In this document: one piece after another, positions 35,901 through 50,900 of the stretch
How positions within the stretch are numbered: the stretch's first letter is position 1
How the letters are laid out: each line of letters begins with the position of its first letter
Assembly: GCF_914767665.1 (NCBI RefSeq)
Contig: NC_059503.1
Coordinates: 5,518,001-5,582,000, forward strand
Source: Harmonia axyridis
Taxonomy: Eukaryota > Arthropoda > Insecta > Coleoptera > Coccinellidae
Length of the DNA stretch: 64,000 nucleotides
Direction: 5' to 3'
Program-made: the position numbers and the translations under genes
Notes under the pieces: generated by a model
Told to the model about the DNA's origin: nothing
What the model saw: only the letters and a program-made list of their open reading frames with translations
The model's database searches: none

Positions 35901-38900
35901 CTGCTGTTCCTCGACGCTTCCCGAACCTTCTTCAGGTACTCCTGGAAGTCAAAATTAGATTATGTAGTATCGATCAGAACAGGTTCCAACGCTTGAAATC
36001 AGTTCCGTCATATAGTTCGGTAGTTCTCTCACAAAATATTAAAGCGGTTTCATGATTTTTTCGGACTTTTTGATCAGTTTACTGTAAAAAACAAAACACC
36101 AACAACGGGCTGGGGCATTTGTAAAGATAATAAAATAATGACTGGTTTGTTTCAAACTGTAAACGGATAAAAGACGACCTAATTCTTGTAGTTTATCAAA
36201 GAGAACAGATTTTCAGAACTACTTTGTTCAAAAAATATCGAAGCTTAGAGTTGAACTGAAAGAACTGACGACCTAACTCAACTAAGACCTGAATCTCGCA
36301 GTTCTTCAAGAAGATAAGCTCTTTCAAACAGTTCACGACCGGTCTGCAGATGAACCAAAAGAACTGACTAACTAACGGAACAAGGTTCGGACTTAGTTCT
36401 CGCTATTCTACGACATACTCTGAACATATTCCTTCTTGAACCTACCAAGTATAAAAATTGAAGAACTATCGAAATGACTGAGTATTTGTAGATTCACTCT
36501 TTCGTCCTAGTTCTTCTTCGAACACACAAGCTTACCTTTGAACTGAAAGAACTAACTCAACATACATCTAGATAGACCTCGCAGTTCTCACAGTTCTTCA
36601 AGGAGATAAGCTCTTTCAAACTATTGCTCACGATCTGTTCAAGTTTACAGATGAACCAAAAGAACTGATAAACTAACGGAACAAGGATAGGTCTTAGTTT
36701 TCACTGTTCAGCGACATACTCCGAACAAATTATTTCTTGAACCTACCAAGTATAAAAACTGGAGATCTATATAAATGACTGAAAACTTGTACATTCATTA
36801 TTTCGTCTTAGTTCTTCCTCGAACACAAGGAGATTAGCTCTTTCAAACCATTGTTCACGACCTGTTCAAGTCTACAGATGAACCAAAAGAACTGACGAAC
36901 TAACGGAACAAGGATAGGACTTAGTTCTCGCTGGAGAACTATCGAAATGACTGAGAACTTGCAGATTACCTATTTCGTCCTAGTTCCCCGCACACACAAG
37001 CTTACCGTTGAACTGAAAGAACTAACGAAAATGAAACAAACTAGTTCTCTCCAACCTACCTGGAAATCTCCATCCTTTCCAGTATCCGGACTCCTGAGAC
37101 CAAAGCTCACTCGTCCGCTCTGCTGCTTGATCTCTGCGAGGCGCCGAGGCGAATTGTGCGGTGAGGCTATCACCGAATCATTGTCGCTCTCCGATTGGTT
37201 GTTGGAGATCTCGGAGCGCAGCATCTCTATTGCGGCATTCGCGAACACGTTCTTCGACTGGTTCTGGGCTTGGTGGTCTCTGGCAAGAAGTAGGAGGGAG
37301 TCGCTGTGCTTCAGCTTGCCGGGTGCGTCGTCCGTCAGCTGACTGTCGTTGTCGCTCTCGATGTCAACGCTGGTCTCTTGCCATTCGGCCAGGGCGTTCA
37401 GTCTGGAAGTAGGTTTTTGAGTATGGACGCTTTAGTTGTGATTATTATCATTATTATTCACTGAATCGGAGCCGTTGCGGCTCTGTTAGCCCTCCGGGAA
37501 CTGCGACCAATTTGATATTTTGTTCTTAACCCTACCTATTCATACGAACTCAGGGAGGTCGTCGATACGGTTAAAGAAACCGACGACATACGACATCATT
37601 AGAAGCCATCATTTGGTTATCACTTTGTGAGTATCCAGAACTGACTTTCCCTTAGTTGTAATAATGATAATAAAATATTCATTTCCATTGATTAAAAAAA
37701 AATGATAAAATATCAAGATATATCACACACTAATTTTATTCCCGACTCATGTGGAAAACCAATGTAGATGATATTTGAAATTTCCAATATGATTTTTATG
37801 CCTACCTTTCGAGGTTCTCCTGTTCCGTCAAGTACTTTTGTGAGTCCTCCACCATCATTTGCATCTCTTGTACCCTCCTAAGTACCTCCCCATTTCTAGC
37901 CTCCATCGATCCTCCGTCCATTATCTCCATGTTGAGCACAGTTTGCAGCTCGTAGTTCTGGTCAACTCTGCCTCCATAGTGGTGGTTTCTGTTCGGCATT
38001 GAGTTATTCATGTTGCTGTCCAAGCTGTAAGCTCCTAGCATAAGTGGTGTTTTGCTCTGTCGACCTGTAATGAAAGGTATGATAATGAAGCAATTAGACA
38101 GTAAATGAATTATGACTGCTAGTTTTGTCTTGTGTCATTTTGGTGGGGGCGTGAAGGTCATAAGATGCTTAAAGGAAATGAATTGGTTAGTCCACGGGAA
38201 CCTGACGTTTTAGGAAAGAGCAGTACAGGAAAGATGATTACACCGAATTATTTTTGGGGTCGATTGGTTAGAGAACAATCTTTCAGAACAGCAATCACTT
38301 GTTCTAATATTAAGCTGAATCAGCCCTGAGAAGGACTTCTATAATGTTAAATCTGACAATATATCGTTTAGGTTAGCCAGATAAAGAAATTTTCACAACA
38401 TGTGATAGGCTTCTTATTTCTCGATTTGCAAAATCTGCAAACTTCATCTGCTTAAGGCTCATTCGACACAAATAATATCTTTATCGACTGTGTCCTGTCA
38501 GTTCTCCGACAATGACCTGAAGCTCAGACTGTGATAGCTTCAGAAGCTTCTAGGTTTAATACAGCAATAAGTTGATAAATAATTTTTGCTTCCTCAAGTC
38601 CGCATGTATTTCCCTAGAGGAGTTTCTTTGCTTCTGCATCCCATTGCCAGATCGCCACTGTGTAGTGTACTTTTCGAAGGCCACAGAAGGGTGAGTTCCG
38701 TAAGTTGACACCCTTTAAACCTTCATTGACCACAGTGTCTTGGCAACCACAGGAGTGGACGTTGTTGTCTCTAGTCAATTGCTTAATGGTGTTAGGGCAT
38801 TCTTGGGATATTAATGAACAGGGCTATATAATTTCAAGTTCCTCAGAGTGGTAAGGTAGAGAAAAGTGAGTCATTGCTTTTGGGATGGAAAGCCATTTCA

Positions 38901-41900
38901 TTGAAGAGCTGTTGGACCATTTTAGGAGATGCATAATGCAGACAGAAGTTTGAAATATTCAAAAGTATACAATGTTTTTAGGATTCTTAAACGAACATGC
39001 ATGTTTATTACATACCTATCGTATTATAGAGGCCGTTGGTCTTGCGGTTGATGACCTGGTAGACCGGCTGCATGGAGAAACACGCCGTCTTCATCGAGTT
39101 GTTGTTGATGTAGCTCCATTTCTCGGGTACCACCTTGTGCTGGGAGAGATAGGGAGGTGCCAGATCGTCCATTGGAGCAGCTTCCTCTTGGTCCACCGGT
39201 AGGTTCTGGCCGGTGGTCAATCTGAAATAGCCCCTGAGCACAAGAACCAGCTCGCTCGCGTCTCTCTCTTCCAGACAGATCGACACCATCTTGTCGTTTT
39301 GTAAGCGGATGAGTACGCTACGACTGATCTCGTCGTCGCTCCTCACCTCTATCCTTCGCATCTCCTCTATGTTGGCGATAGGGACGGGCTAAAAGCACGC
39401 TACTATTAGTTTCGTTTCAACTTATGGTGGGTTTATACACCAGTCCTAAGAACTAAGACTAAACCTAAGAACTAAGAATTGAACGCTAACAAATCAATGC
39501 ACGTTTCCTAAGAACTAAGAACTAACATTAGCAGGCCAACTTTTTACTAAGAACTAAGGGCTCAGGTAAAATATAGAAGTGCGTCTGCGCCTCATAGAAT
39601 TTCAATATTAACAAGTACCAGTTTCTATCATTTTATGTTCCGTTATTCGCGTATATCAATGAAAATTAAAAAATTAAATTTAATTTTTTCACAATCAATA
39701 TCAATGTCAAACATCAAAGTATAGAACAAATAGAAAGTAGTTCGAGCACGTGCGCATTCCTTAACTAAGATCTAAAAAGAGAGTGCATAAACGCCACTGA
39801 ATTCTTAGGTTAAGTTCTTAATTCAAAGTTCTTAGTCCTTAGTTCTTAGGTACGGTGCATGAATCCACCATTAGTTTTATTCCTGAACATGACCTATAAT
39901 TTTTTTATATATATATGGTATCAAAAATTTAATTGCCCATTTAAAAGGAATAACAAATTTCATCATATCTGGCGGCAACAAGTTGAAATTCTATGCCCAG
40001 ACAACAATCCCCCTACAATAGGTACCATAGAGTAGCGGAAGAGTGCGATTCATAGAATTTCATCCCGTCAAGTTACTAAAATCTTAAATTGTATTTATGC
40101 TGCACTTCGAAAGAATTATTGAGCTATATATAAAATATATTAATCATTTTTTAGGAAAAATATGAACTTTTTTCGGACGTGACGAATGATTTCTCCGTCA
40201 AAAACTGGAAAATATCGATGCTAGTCCAGATGAAAATAAAAAATTCAATTCTGTCCAAGAGAAAAAGGCCATCCAAAAATAAAAAGCAACTGAAAATACA
40301 TCTCTAATAACACACCTTAGAATGATTCACGAAGGTCAGATGTATTATGTGTTGCACAACATTATACGATTCAGTTCTTCAACATTTGTCAAAACTAATT
40401 CGAGATAATTGTCAACGTTCATCAAAACTACAACATCTAACGAAATAGGCCAGTGACACTGGAAATATTATACTCAGAACTTATCAAATTTGATTTTTTC
40501 TCTAAATATTGATGTTACTTGCAGGAATCTACTCATATATTTGAGAATCTAATTTTGAATTTAGATTAAGATAGGGTACAATACATCAGTAAAGCTTCTG
40601 CTGAGACATGACAGAAGTGCAGAAACATTTTAAAATTTCAGTTATTCGAAATGTAAAATGTGAAAATAATATAATACAAAGAGGATACAGAATCATTGTC
40701 TTCAATTAAATTCTGAGTTTAATGGATTTCCATCAGGTAAAGACCCGATCAATTCTCTGAATATAAATATGTGAAAATAAATCTGTTATTTTCAGAGAAA
40801 ACAAAACTTCGTATCTCTATGTTCATGTTATATTTAGTCAGCTGTTGGAAGTGTGAATTAAGAATCTCGAAGATATAGCATTGTTTTTGATTTCTTTCAG
40901 GTTAGTAAGTTATTTTTTCATTTCTTTTTATTTTCTTTCTTTTTATTTATTTGTATTTCTTTGTATGTTATTATATTTTGTTTTGTATGTTATTATAATA
41001 GGACTTTATTGATTTAAATTCGTTACAAATGAACAGAAAAGCAAAACAATCCCAGGGCGAAGTTCAGATGGCATTCTATAATGCCTCTGTTCTGCCACTC
41101 AAACCCTGTGTTATATTTTAAACTAAAGAAAATAAATTCTTTCAAAATCAACGCATCAAATCCTCTATTTCTTCGATTATAAAAATAAGAATTGATAAAA
41201 TTCTTGTGTATATAAACTCACTATAGAATTCCTCGTTCCTGTTATCTGACTGATACCGAACTTTGGACTGACCAAAATCACCCTCTCCATCGAGTCGCCC
41301 CTGGGTCCTGCAGAGAAGCACTTGGCGCCGTAGCTAGGCAGCTGGCCAACTATGTCCAGATAGTGCAGCTTCGCCTGGAGCGCCGTCAGCTGTTTTCCAG
41401 GACCGGCCATGCTCGAATGGAGCTTCAGGAAGTGCGCTATCAACTTCCTCAGCTCCTTCCGTTTCATGTTTTCGAGCAGAGAGGCCGGCACGAACCGTTC
41501 CAAGCCGAAATCCCTTCTGAAATGCACATCAATAACTTCGAGTTCTCATTAAACGAGTTATAGGTTAGTTGAGGTTATGTTAAGTGTGAAGACACATTGG
41601 AAAATATAAGATTTTATCACATTTTGCATTCACAGAAACTATTTAACTCACTCTATGGTCTTCATCGTCAATTTTCCAGAGCCTATGTTGTTCGCCAACG
41701 CATGTTGGTATATGTGCAATGCTGCCAACCTGAGGGCGGTGTCGTACTGGAGTTCAGGTGCGAAACGTTCCTGTATCACGTCGTTGCAGCACTGCGTGTA
41801 TAGGTAATCGAGGGCGTTGAGATCTCTTTGAGCTAATGCAGCAGCCGAAGGGGGTACAAAAGCTACCCGGTACAGGCATCTCAACTTGTAAGCCCCAGGC

Positions 41901-44900
41901 CTGGAAGCTATCTGAAAAAGATAGTGTGATGAATTAAACAGGTTTTGGCACACACAGTTGGCTTCAAATCAATTCAAATTGTTTTTGTCAGAACCTAAAG
42001 ACACAATTTGGTTTTTCGCAGTGCATCAGTTGAAGAATATCTTCTTTCGGCCATAACTTCAGAACGCCTGAAACTATCGCTTTGCGATCTGTAGGTTTTT
42101 TCATGCAAATTTGATGGAATTTATATTTCTGTTAAGAAAATCCAATCATTACATTTGAAATTTCGGAGTAAAATGAACAAAACAATGAACTTCTGACTTA
42201 GCGCCCCCTATAGAAAGCAGCAAAATCAAATTTATCATGAATATATTTTGTCCTCAATCAACAAAATATTATCTTCCAGACGAGATCTAATTTGCTCAAA
42301 ACTGAAGCCAAACTGAAGTTACAGGCATTTCAATCAGACAGATTTCTCCCTCCCCCCTACCCTTATTGGATGACGTAAAATCGAAAGTGACAATTCAAAA
42401 TGATAGAGAATTTTCCAAGGATTACAGTGATTATATTCTTTCTTCAACTTCATATGAAACATTTTCGAGTAAAATTCATTTTTCTACTCGACGATAGCTA
42501 TTACGCCCCCTAGCGTTACAGGTATGAACTTCAAAACAATTTTCAGTGTGTTTTCTTGTACATTTTAGTGGTAAAAAATTTTACCGCAAGTCTATACGAT
42601 TAGTGGATCCTGAGATATAGCCGCTTACCTCGCTTATTTGTCCACCCTGTAGAGTGCATCCCATTTTGGGTGAGACAGCCAGGTTTCTAGCTTGTTATTT
42701 GAGATAGAGCCTTGCGGTTTTCACGTTCCTGTCCTACTTTTTCGTGAAACTCAAGTTGGTCTGATCAGATTTTGCGTAACTGTTTCCGTTCGAGTGATAC
42801 AGGGTGATTTTGGAAATTGATACTTTTCGGAACCCTCCTTTATCTCCGAAGTTATTAGAAATAATGCTGATCTGAAAACTATGTCTGAATCAGAATTCTG
42901 CGTAGAATCCAGTGGAGTACTCAATTTTTTTTTCGGGGTTTGTTTTTGAAGATTCAACACAAACCTGAATTTTTTCAATGGAATACCATGTATATCATTA
43001 CTTCGTTGAATTCGTTATTTTTTTCTTCAAAATGATATATGATACTATGTAGGTAGGATGTTCAGAAATTAAAAAAAAAAAACTAAAACATCAAATAATG
43101 ATGATTTTTTGTTAATGGACAATGGATTTCCCATATAAAAGAAGAATCAATAATACTAACAATAATTCATAGTGATAACAGCCTAGATCAGATTGGTTTT
43201 TTTCCCTCCAATGCCTACTTGATGAAACAATGCTCCCAAATGCATAGTAGCCATAATAACAACAAGGATGTTTGTATCATCAATGACTCACTACTTTTAA
43301 AAATCAAAAGTAATAATCCTCTTATCGAAACATAGAAAATTCATGGCCCATTTACAAAAAATCATTATTATTTGATGCTTTAGTGTTTTTTTTAACATTT
43401 CTGAACATCCTACCTACATAGTATCATACATACAAGGAAAAAAATAACGAATTCAACGAAGTAATGATATATAGAGTGTTCCATTAAAAAAAATATAGGT
43501 TTGTGTTGTATCTCAGCATTATTTCTAATAACTTCAGAGATAAAGGAGGGGTCCGAAAAGTATCAATTTCCAAAATCACCCTGTACCTCTTGAACGGAAA
43601 CAGTTATGCAAAATCTGATTAGACCAACTTGAGTTTCAAAAGTAGGAACGTGAAAACCGCAAGGCTCTATCTTAAATAACAAGCGAGAAACCTGGGTGTC
43701 TCACCCAAAATGGGATGCACTGTACACACGAACTGTTGATTAGAACTGTCGATCTGAACTGCCGATTTGATCTGATAAAGAAAATCTGAAAAGCAGTTGA
43801 GTTGAAAGACCAAACCTGAAGACTGCGATCGTTCAGACACGTTCAGTTCAGATCTTGTAGCTTTCGGAAGTTAGGAATTTAAAAAAAAGGAGAAAATTAG
43901 GACCATCAATAAGATAATTCTCCTTTCACGTTTATTAAGCTAACGTTTGATCCAGTGTCAAAAAGTCGACGTGATTAATGAATGAATTTGGAGAAAAATA
44001 CTGATGATATTCAGAGTACAAGACAGGAATTCAAAGATTCCACAAATTCCACACTAATTTTCATAATGAAAATCTCTAAAAGAACAACAATAAGTTTAGT
44101 CCTGGAAATTTCGTTAATTTCAACCCTTTGATCGTATCCAGGATTAGCGCGGATAATTAAACTGTAAAAACTTCGACAAACTTTCGTTTGATCCCAAGAG
44201 TAAACAGGATTTAGAGCAGCAAATTAACCACTTCGAAATGCGCATATTGAAAGACAACAAAGAGACGGTGGCGCAGTAGGAAATTGGGGGATTGCAATAA
44301 ATAGCACGTCTATGGAGCTTTGATTAAGTTTGGGACGATAATGTGCGGTCATGGAATTGTATGAACTAGTTCACACCATTAGAAATCATTTGTATTCTAT
44401 GAAATGTTCAGAATGGTTAAGATAAGTGGGTATTATTGGATTCTTCAGGGTGTAGCAGAGGAATAGGCTATTATTATTATTATTATTTATTTGAACTGAG
44501 GTCGTTTTGGTTCGGTAAGCCTTCCGGGAACTGCGACCATGCAGATCTTTTGTTCACTACCCTACTCATTGATAGAAACCCAGGGAGATCGTCAACGACG
44601 TTAATAAAATTGACAACCTCCTTGGGGGCCTTGGCCCCCTGGTATCCTGGTATCCAGGACCGGCTTACCCATGTGAATGGTTCTTAGGCCAGCCAGCTCC
44701 GGACACTTGCATATCAAGTGTTCGGCTGTTTCTGCTTCCGATGCACAGAGCCTGCAAATCTCGTCTGCTGACTTTCCCATACGGTACAAATGATGTTTGT
44801 ACAGACAGTGCCCCGTCAGCAGTCCCACCATCACCCGAAGCTCGGCTCGCGTCAGCTTCAGGAGCTTTTTGGCGTAGGTAGGTGAAATCTTCACGAATTT

Positions 44901-47900
44901 CTTTGCCTGAACAAGTCTAGGAGTGTTAGTCCAGTGGATTGTCCTACTGTTCAACTCCCATAGCTGGACCGCAGCTTTATGTTGGTCTTTTCCTATCCCA
45001 CAGAAAAGCTCAGGTCCAGCAGGTCTTAACCTTGATGCACTTTTTGCAAGTTCATCCGCTCTTTCATTTCCTTCAACTCCACAGTGCCCTGGTACCCATA
45101 GTAGAGTCACCTTATTTCCTCTGGCCAGTTGCTTTATGATGTTACGGCACTCCCAAGTCAGCAAAGACCCCTGACAATACGATTCCAGAGATCTCAGCGT
45201 GGTTTGGCTGTCCGTGGTGATGTAGATATGCGCCCCCTTGAGGTTCATTTTGAGACACTCCTGGGCGCATACATAAACAGCCATTATCTCGGTCTGCAGA
45301 ATCGAGGGCTCACTTCCCAGGGCTTTAGAGATCCTCAGTTTAGGTCCGTATATCCCAATGTCGGTGCCCTTCTCTGTTTTTGATCCATCTGTGAACCATA
45401 TGGATGACTTTTTGTCCAGACGATTTACGAGACTTATTGCACTAGGACGGTCATTTATGGTTTATTTAGATGGTTTTGCGAGGAGGTTTGAATCTAGTTG
45501 ATTCAGTATCCTCATATGTCCAACCCAGTTTCCAGGAAGAAGCTTGAGGAATAGGATAGGTAGTACTGAGGAATATTAGAACAAATATCCTGCAAACATT
45601 GGTCTTTGTTACTTCAATTTATACCACTTTTGTCTATTTTATCTGTGCTACTCATTGCGATCGAATGCAAAGTACCAAGACTAGGATGTCTTACCCTCGC
45701 CAAAGTATCCTGGGGATCCAGAAGAGTCAGCTTGTTCCTCTTGACCGATTTGATGTGTTCAACGACTAGACTGAAGTGTTCCGTGGCCTGCAGTTGCAAC
45801 TTCGTCTCTAGCGAGGACATCACGTCGTGGACAGTAGTCCAGGCATCGTATTTGAAGGATTTGGTCTGGCCGTTCTCCAGGAACACCTTCAGGACATTGG
45901 CCATCGGTGCAACACACAGATCGCCCAGGGAGAACGCTGAAGCCTGAAATAATAAAAATAACAACTATTTGTAACATTGCATTAAAGATTTCGTCTATGG
46001 AAGTTCAAGTAAGATTAGGATGTGCAAGACCTTCGAGTTGATGGCCAAAATAAATGATCAAAAAAGAACATAGTTACCCATTCAGAGGAGCTTCAGAGGA
46101 GAGAGATTTGCTGGATAAGGTGTTATTCCGGAGAGCTGTTATTATATTCTTATGGCTTAAATATTTCGATGACAATAAGAAAATAATCAATTTCAAATTA
46201 AAATTGAAAATGAACGATTAATATAAATAAAATGTCTCCTGTGGTGGGTTCACTGAGAAGATGCTCATTTATGATCAGTACACAACACAAAAAAATGATC
46301 TACCACAGCTTGATCTCCTCCAGACTGAGGTATCTTATTAATTGTTAGGGAAATGCCTCAAATACATTATTAACAAGGCTACAAGTGTTCCATAATAGAA
46401 CTATAAAAATATTTTACAACTATGGCATGTTAACACCTACATCAATATTATATAAGGACACTAAACTTTTGGACATTCATAACCTAAAGAAATTGGAACA
46501 AGTTAAACTGATACATGGCATGACGAAAAATTATATAAAGTCAAATTATAGATTTACGCTAGTACAGGATGTGCATAGCCATAACACCCGAGATAGAGGT
46601 ACCATCAGAAGTGAACTCAGGTTTACAAGGAAAGCCCAGGACTCCCTAATTTACCGAGCAATAGAAGTATTTAACCAAATACCACCAGAAATAAAGTATA
46701 TAAGAACTAAAAAAAAGCTTAAGTTGTACCTGAAAGATTTATTTTGTTTAGTTTAACTTTGTTGTTGTTTTGAATATTTTATAGTATTATTTTTTTGTAT
46801 ATTGTTAGATAGGCCTTGTCACCAGTACTTGTTCTGTATTAGAGGTCAAGACTAAAGAAGTAAATAAAAAAAATAAAAAAAAAATTGTATGGACAGAACA
46901 GCTAAGCAGATACGTTTTTCTCCTAGTCATGTTACTCGTAAGTAAAGACGATAAATATATTAAAAAATTAAAAACCTTAGGTATCAATTAATGATAGCCT
47001 TTCAGCTGGAAAGTATCAAAAAATCTCTTCAAGAAGTGATTCAAAAGTTATGATAATATTACATCAGTTGCTTTTATTGTAATGTCTACTTTGAACACCC
47101 TATAACTGGGGAACCAGCGTTGACCAGAGTCTCATGATTAGCTTTTCCTATCAAGGGCATGAAATTCTAAAGAAACAATACTAACGAAAAGAAAAAGAAG
47201 TACAATTTCCAATAGTGTAATATCATACGATATTAATTATTTATCTGGTTAATGTATGAGCAAAATGTCATCAACATAACCATTGTCAGACAGAAGGTCT
47301 CCACGCTATTACGTAGGAATCATAATCGAAAGTAACCCAAGGAGAATGCATGTCATCGAGGGAGAATAGCGATATACCTGCTATTTCGTTTGTTTATCAT
47401 TTTGGGTGGAGTTATGCGGTACTGATGATCACTAATAAGGGTGAAACCGGTATATCGCTATTCTCCCTCGATGACATGCATTCTCCTTGGGTTACTTTCG
47501 ATTATGATTCCTACGTAATAGCGTGGAGACCTACTGCCTGACAATGGTTATGTTGATGGCATTCTGCTGATACATTAACCAGATAAATAATTAATATCGT
47601 ATGATATTATTACACTATTGGAAACTGTACTTCTTTTTCGTTTCATCATTCATTTCCAAATATCAGCCGTTTTATTTATCAAACAATACTAACATTAACC
47701 AGTGCCTGGTCTTTTTACAGATTAACTAAATATGCAGGATTACTAGCAAAATCAATTGATATTCTCGAGTAGCTTACCGGAAACAGTGGGGCGCCATTAA
47801 CGCAAACACTTTCCGCGAATCTCACTCTGGAGGGTTTATTTCTGAGCCTGGCCTTTTTGCTGGCCGACAAGAGGGTTGATTTCCTAGCACCCTGCTGCTC

Positions 47901-50900
47901 CGGAGGCTGGCAAACAGTGAGCTTCACGGTCTTCGTACAGGCCCGCACCAGGGATATCACGTGCTCTCTAGGTGCACCCTTGACGTCTTCGTCGTTCACA
48001 GCCAAAATCTGGTCGCCGGGGAGAAGCTACAACAGCAGATAATCTTGGTTATAGTACATCCAAAGTCACTTGAAGTAGTCTGTAAAAACGCTTGGCCAGA
48101 GATAATTGCAAAACAGTCATAAACCATAGGCGCACACTTTTCAAACCCTTGAGTTGAAATAGCTATTATTACAACTAGGGAAATATGAATAGTATATTTC
48201 CCGAGGTTGTCAAAGTTACATCCCGAGGGCGGAGCCCGAGGGATGTATAGACAACCGAGGGAAATGTATTCATATTTCCCGTGGTGTAATCAATAGTTTT
48301 TTTCTGATTGAAACAATCTGATAAGGAAAAATTATTATTAGATTGTATATTTTTGTAATAATTAAATTTTTAACGTTGCTATGGGCCATGTTTCTGAGAA
48401 TCTTGGTTGACTGGTTTCATTTTGACGTCTTGTCAAAAATAAAATTAATGAAAAAATGTCGAACTACGTCGAAACTCAAGCGGCAAAGGCCCGTGAATCT
48501 TTGGTTCCAGCCAAATCTCAAGCTGCCTACAGTAAAGAGTACGAATGCTTTCAGGAGTGGAAAAGAAAAAAATTGGTGGACGGTGTGAGCGATAGTATTT
48601 TGTTAGCATATTTCCAAGATTTGGTATGTTGCTCTGATTCTTGTTATTCTTGATGTATGATTAATTCATTCGATCCCCAGTCCCAGAAATATTCTCCAAA
48701 CACGTTATGGCCGAAACTATCGATGTTAAGATCAATGCTACATTTGAAGGAAAAAACTGATGTCAAATTATTCGATGAAGTCGAAGCATTTGTTAAGAAC
48801 AAAAATAAAGGATACGTTCCTAAAAAATCATCAGTGTTGTCCCGGGAGCAGCTCAAGACATTCTTGAGTGAAGCTCCTAATGACGTTTTTTTGATGTATA
48901 AGGTAAAAGTTTCATTTTGATTTCCTCTGTTGATAAGATTTTTACATTCATAATTTTGAAGGTTGTTTTAATAATGGAAATCTTTGGCGCCTGCAGAACA
49001 CGAGAGTTGGTGAATATGCTATCTTCAGATATCGAAGATCGTGGTTCGGTAATCATAATAAAAGTCTCAAAGACTAAGAATGATATAAACAGAATATTCA
49101 CTATAATTGATGAAGAAGATCTGGGTGCTGCTCGTTTGGTGAGGGAGTATTCAGCGTTGCGCCCGCAAGGCGTTCTTAGGTTCTTCGTAGCTTATAGGAA
49201 TAAGAAGTGTACTCTTCAGCCTGTCGGCAAAAATACCTTCGGAAAAATTCCGAGTAAGATTGCTGAATGGTTGGGTTTAGATAATCCGAAAACCTATACA
49301 GGTCATTGTGGAAGACGAACATCCGCGACATTGGTTGCCGATGCGGGAGCCTCAATGACAACACTCAAGAGACATGGTGGTTGGAAAAGTTCGTCTGTTG
49401 CAGAAGGCTATCTGGCGGACAGTATGCTGCACAAAAATAAGGTAGCGAAGATGATAGCAGGTGTGGAGGGTGAGCCATCTGCAGCATCACAATCTTTGAA
49501 GACCGTTTTGGGAGAATCGTCCGAGACTGCTGCTGCAAGGAATGTTCTCAAGAAAACTGTAGTCTCGTCGTCGAATAATTATGAACAAGATATTTCTTCT
49601 TCCTTTGTATCTGGTGGAAATACTTTTAGTGGAAATTTCAACAATTGCAGTTTCCATTTTGTTACTAAATAAAGAAATAGTTTCATATTTCCCTAGGGAA
49701 ATATGAACTGACGTTTCATATTTCCCTTGGGAAATATGAGTGTGTTATGACACATGGTAACTAAGGCGATATAGCTCAATATTGGTTCGATCAGAAAAAA
49801 ATAATATTTTTGCGTATGTATGGGACTCAGATGTCGATTCTTTCAGAAAAATTGTGACGTGAGTATCTTTCGCTGTTACATCAAAAATGATACTATGTCA
49901 TTCTACGGTGTTATAATTTGATTATTCTTTATTCTCGACCTGTAATATACTATCAAGGAACGTTATCAACGATGATGAACTGATCGTTGCATAGAATTAT
50001 AAGAGCACGATGTTTGAGATTAATTCGGAAATGTTCTGTCTGAAGATAAGACAAACTAGGGTAGAATAGGTGCATGACCTTGAGGTCCTTGAGTGACATC
50101 AAGTCACTCAAAAAGTTTTTTGGAAAAAACCTATATTTTTTATTCATTCAGTAAATTTTACGTAGGTATAAAGAGAGAGGGGTCTCAAGCAAATCCTATA
50201 CTCAAAGAGTTATTGAGGAAAAACTCGAACTAAGGAAAACTGCAATTTGTCATTGAATAGAGTAGTCTATGACTTCCAGAAAACATAAAAAGAAACTATA
50301 AAGTCGAAATTTCATTAATTGTAATAAATTATTCTTTAAGATGGTTGTGTTAGAATATTACTTCATCCGAACAGATTACGAGAGAGACAACCAACCCTAC
50401 ACTTGATAGTGTTATTGCATGTCGTGCGGTGGCGCTACGAGTCTGCGCGTGGCGAGGCCATCGAGGGCCATCGAGAGAGAAAACAAGAATGGACCTTCGG
50501 TGGTCGAGAGCGAAGGTCGGGGATAAGACTTTAGAGTGACAGTCTCTTCTAACCTGGCTTCTGTCAGGTCCTTTGGTTCTGCCTTGTGAACTTTACTTGC
50601 TTTTGAGATAGAGTTAGTTGTCTTGAGAATAAACGATTAATATCATCATATGTGTATTAGTGAATACTCTGTATTTATATAACCCAAATATATAAAATCC
50701 AATAGGTTATAGGCTCAGTGCACGCTTTAAACTGCGCTGTAACGAGGTAAACACTTATTCTGAAAATATGTTGTGTAAACAACGAGAAAAACATTGAGGT
50801 AAGTTGAATTTCAACTTAATTATGAGGCTAGAGATATTTTAGTTAGTTCGGTGAATGGAAATGATTTATTTCATATTCATTCCTGAAATAGAGAATTCCT

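Larger units (their letters stand above)
48171..49740 (+). mobile_element. Crypton-like tyrosine-recombinase transposon
   Basis: About 1.55 kb in the largest FRMPD4-like intron, antisense to the gene. It carries a complete three-exon tyrosine-recombinase gene. The edges are marked by palindromic AGGGAAATATGAA/TTCATATTTCCCT words on both sides (48176-48190, 48270-48285, 49683-49740) and a structured hairpin at 48197-48264. Exact ends are not fixed; no obvious target duplication is seen, as expected for Cryptons. Confidence 0.8.

Noticed and set aside
43740..43870. GAACTG-rich stretch as another copy of the intronic repeat of 36240-37030
   Set aside because: Only the short word is shared; unit structure is absent.
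47194..47642. Long hairpin as a microRNA or hairpin-RNA gene
   Set aside because: Arms are nearly perfect over 185 bases with possible target copies outside, which fits a fold-back element; without small-RNA data no RNA gene is called.
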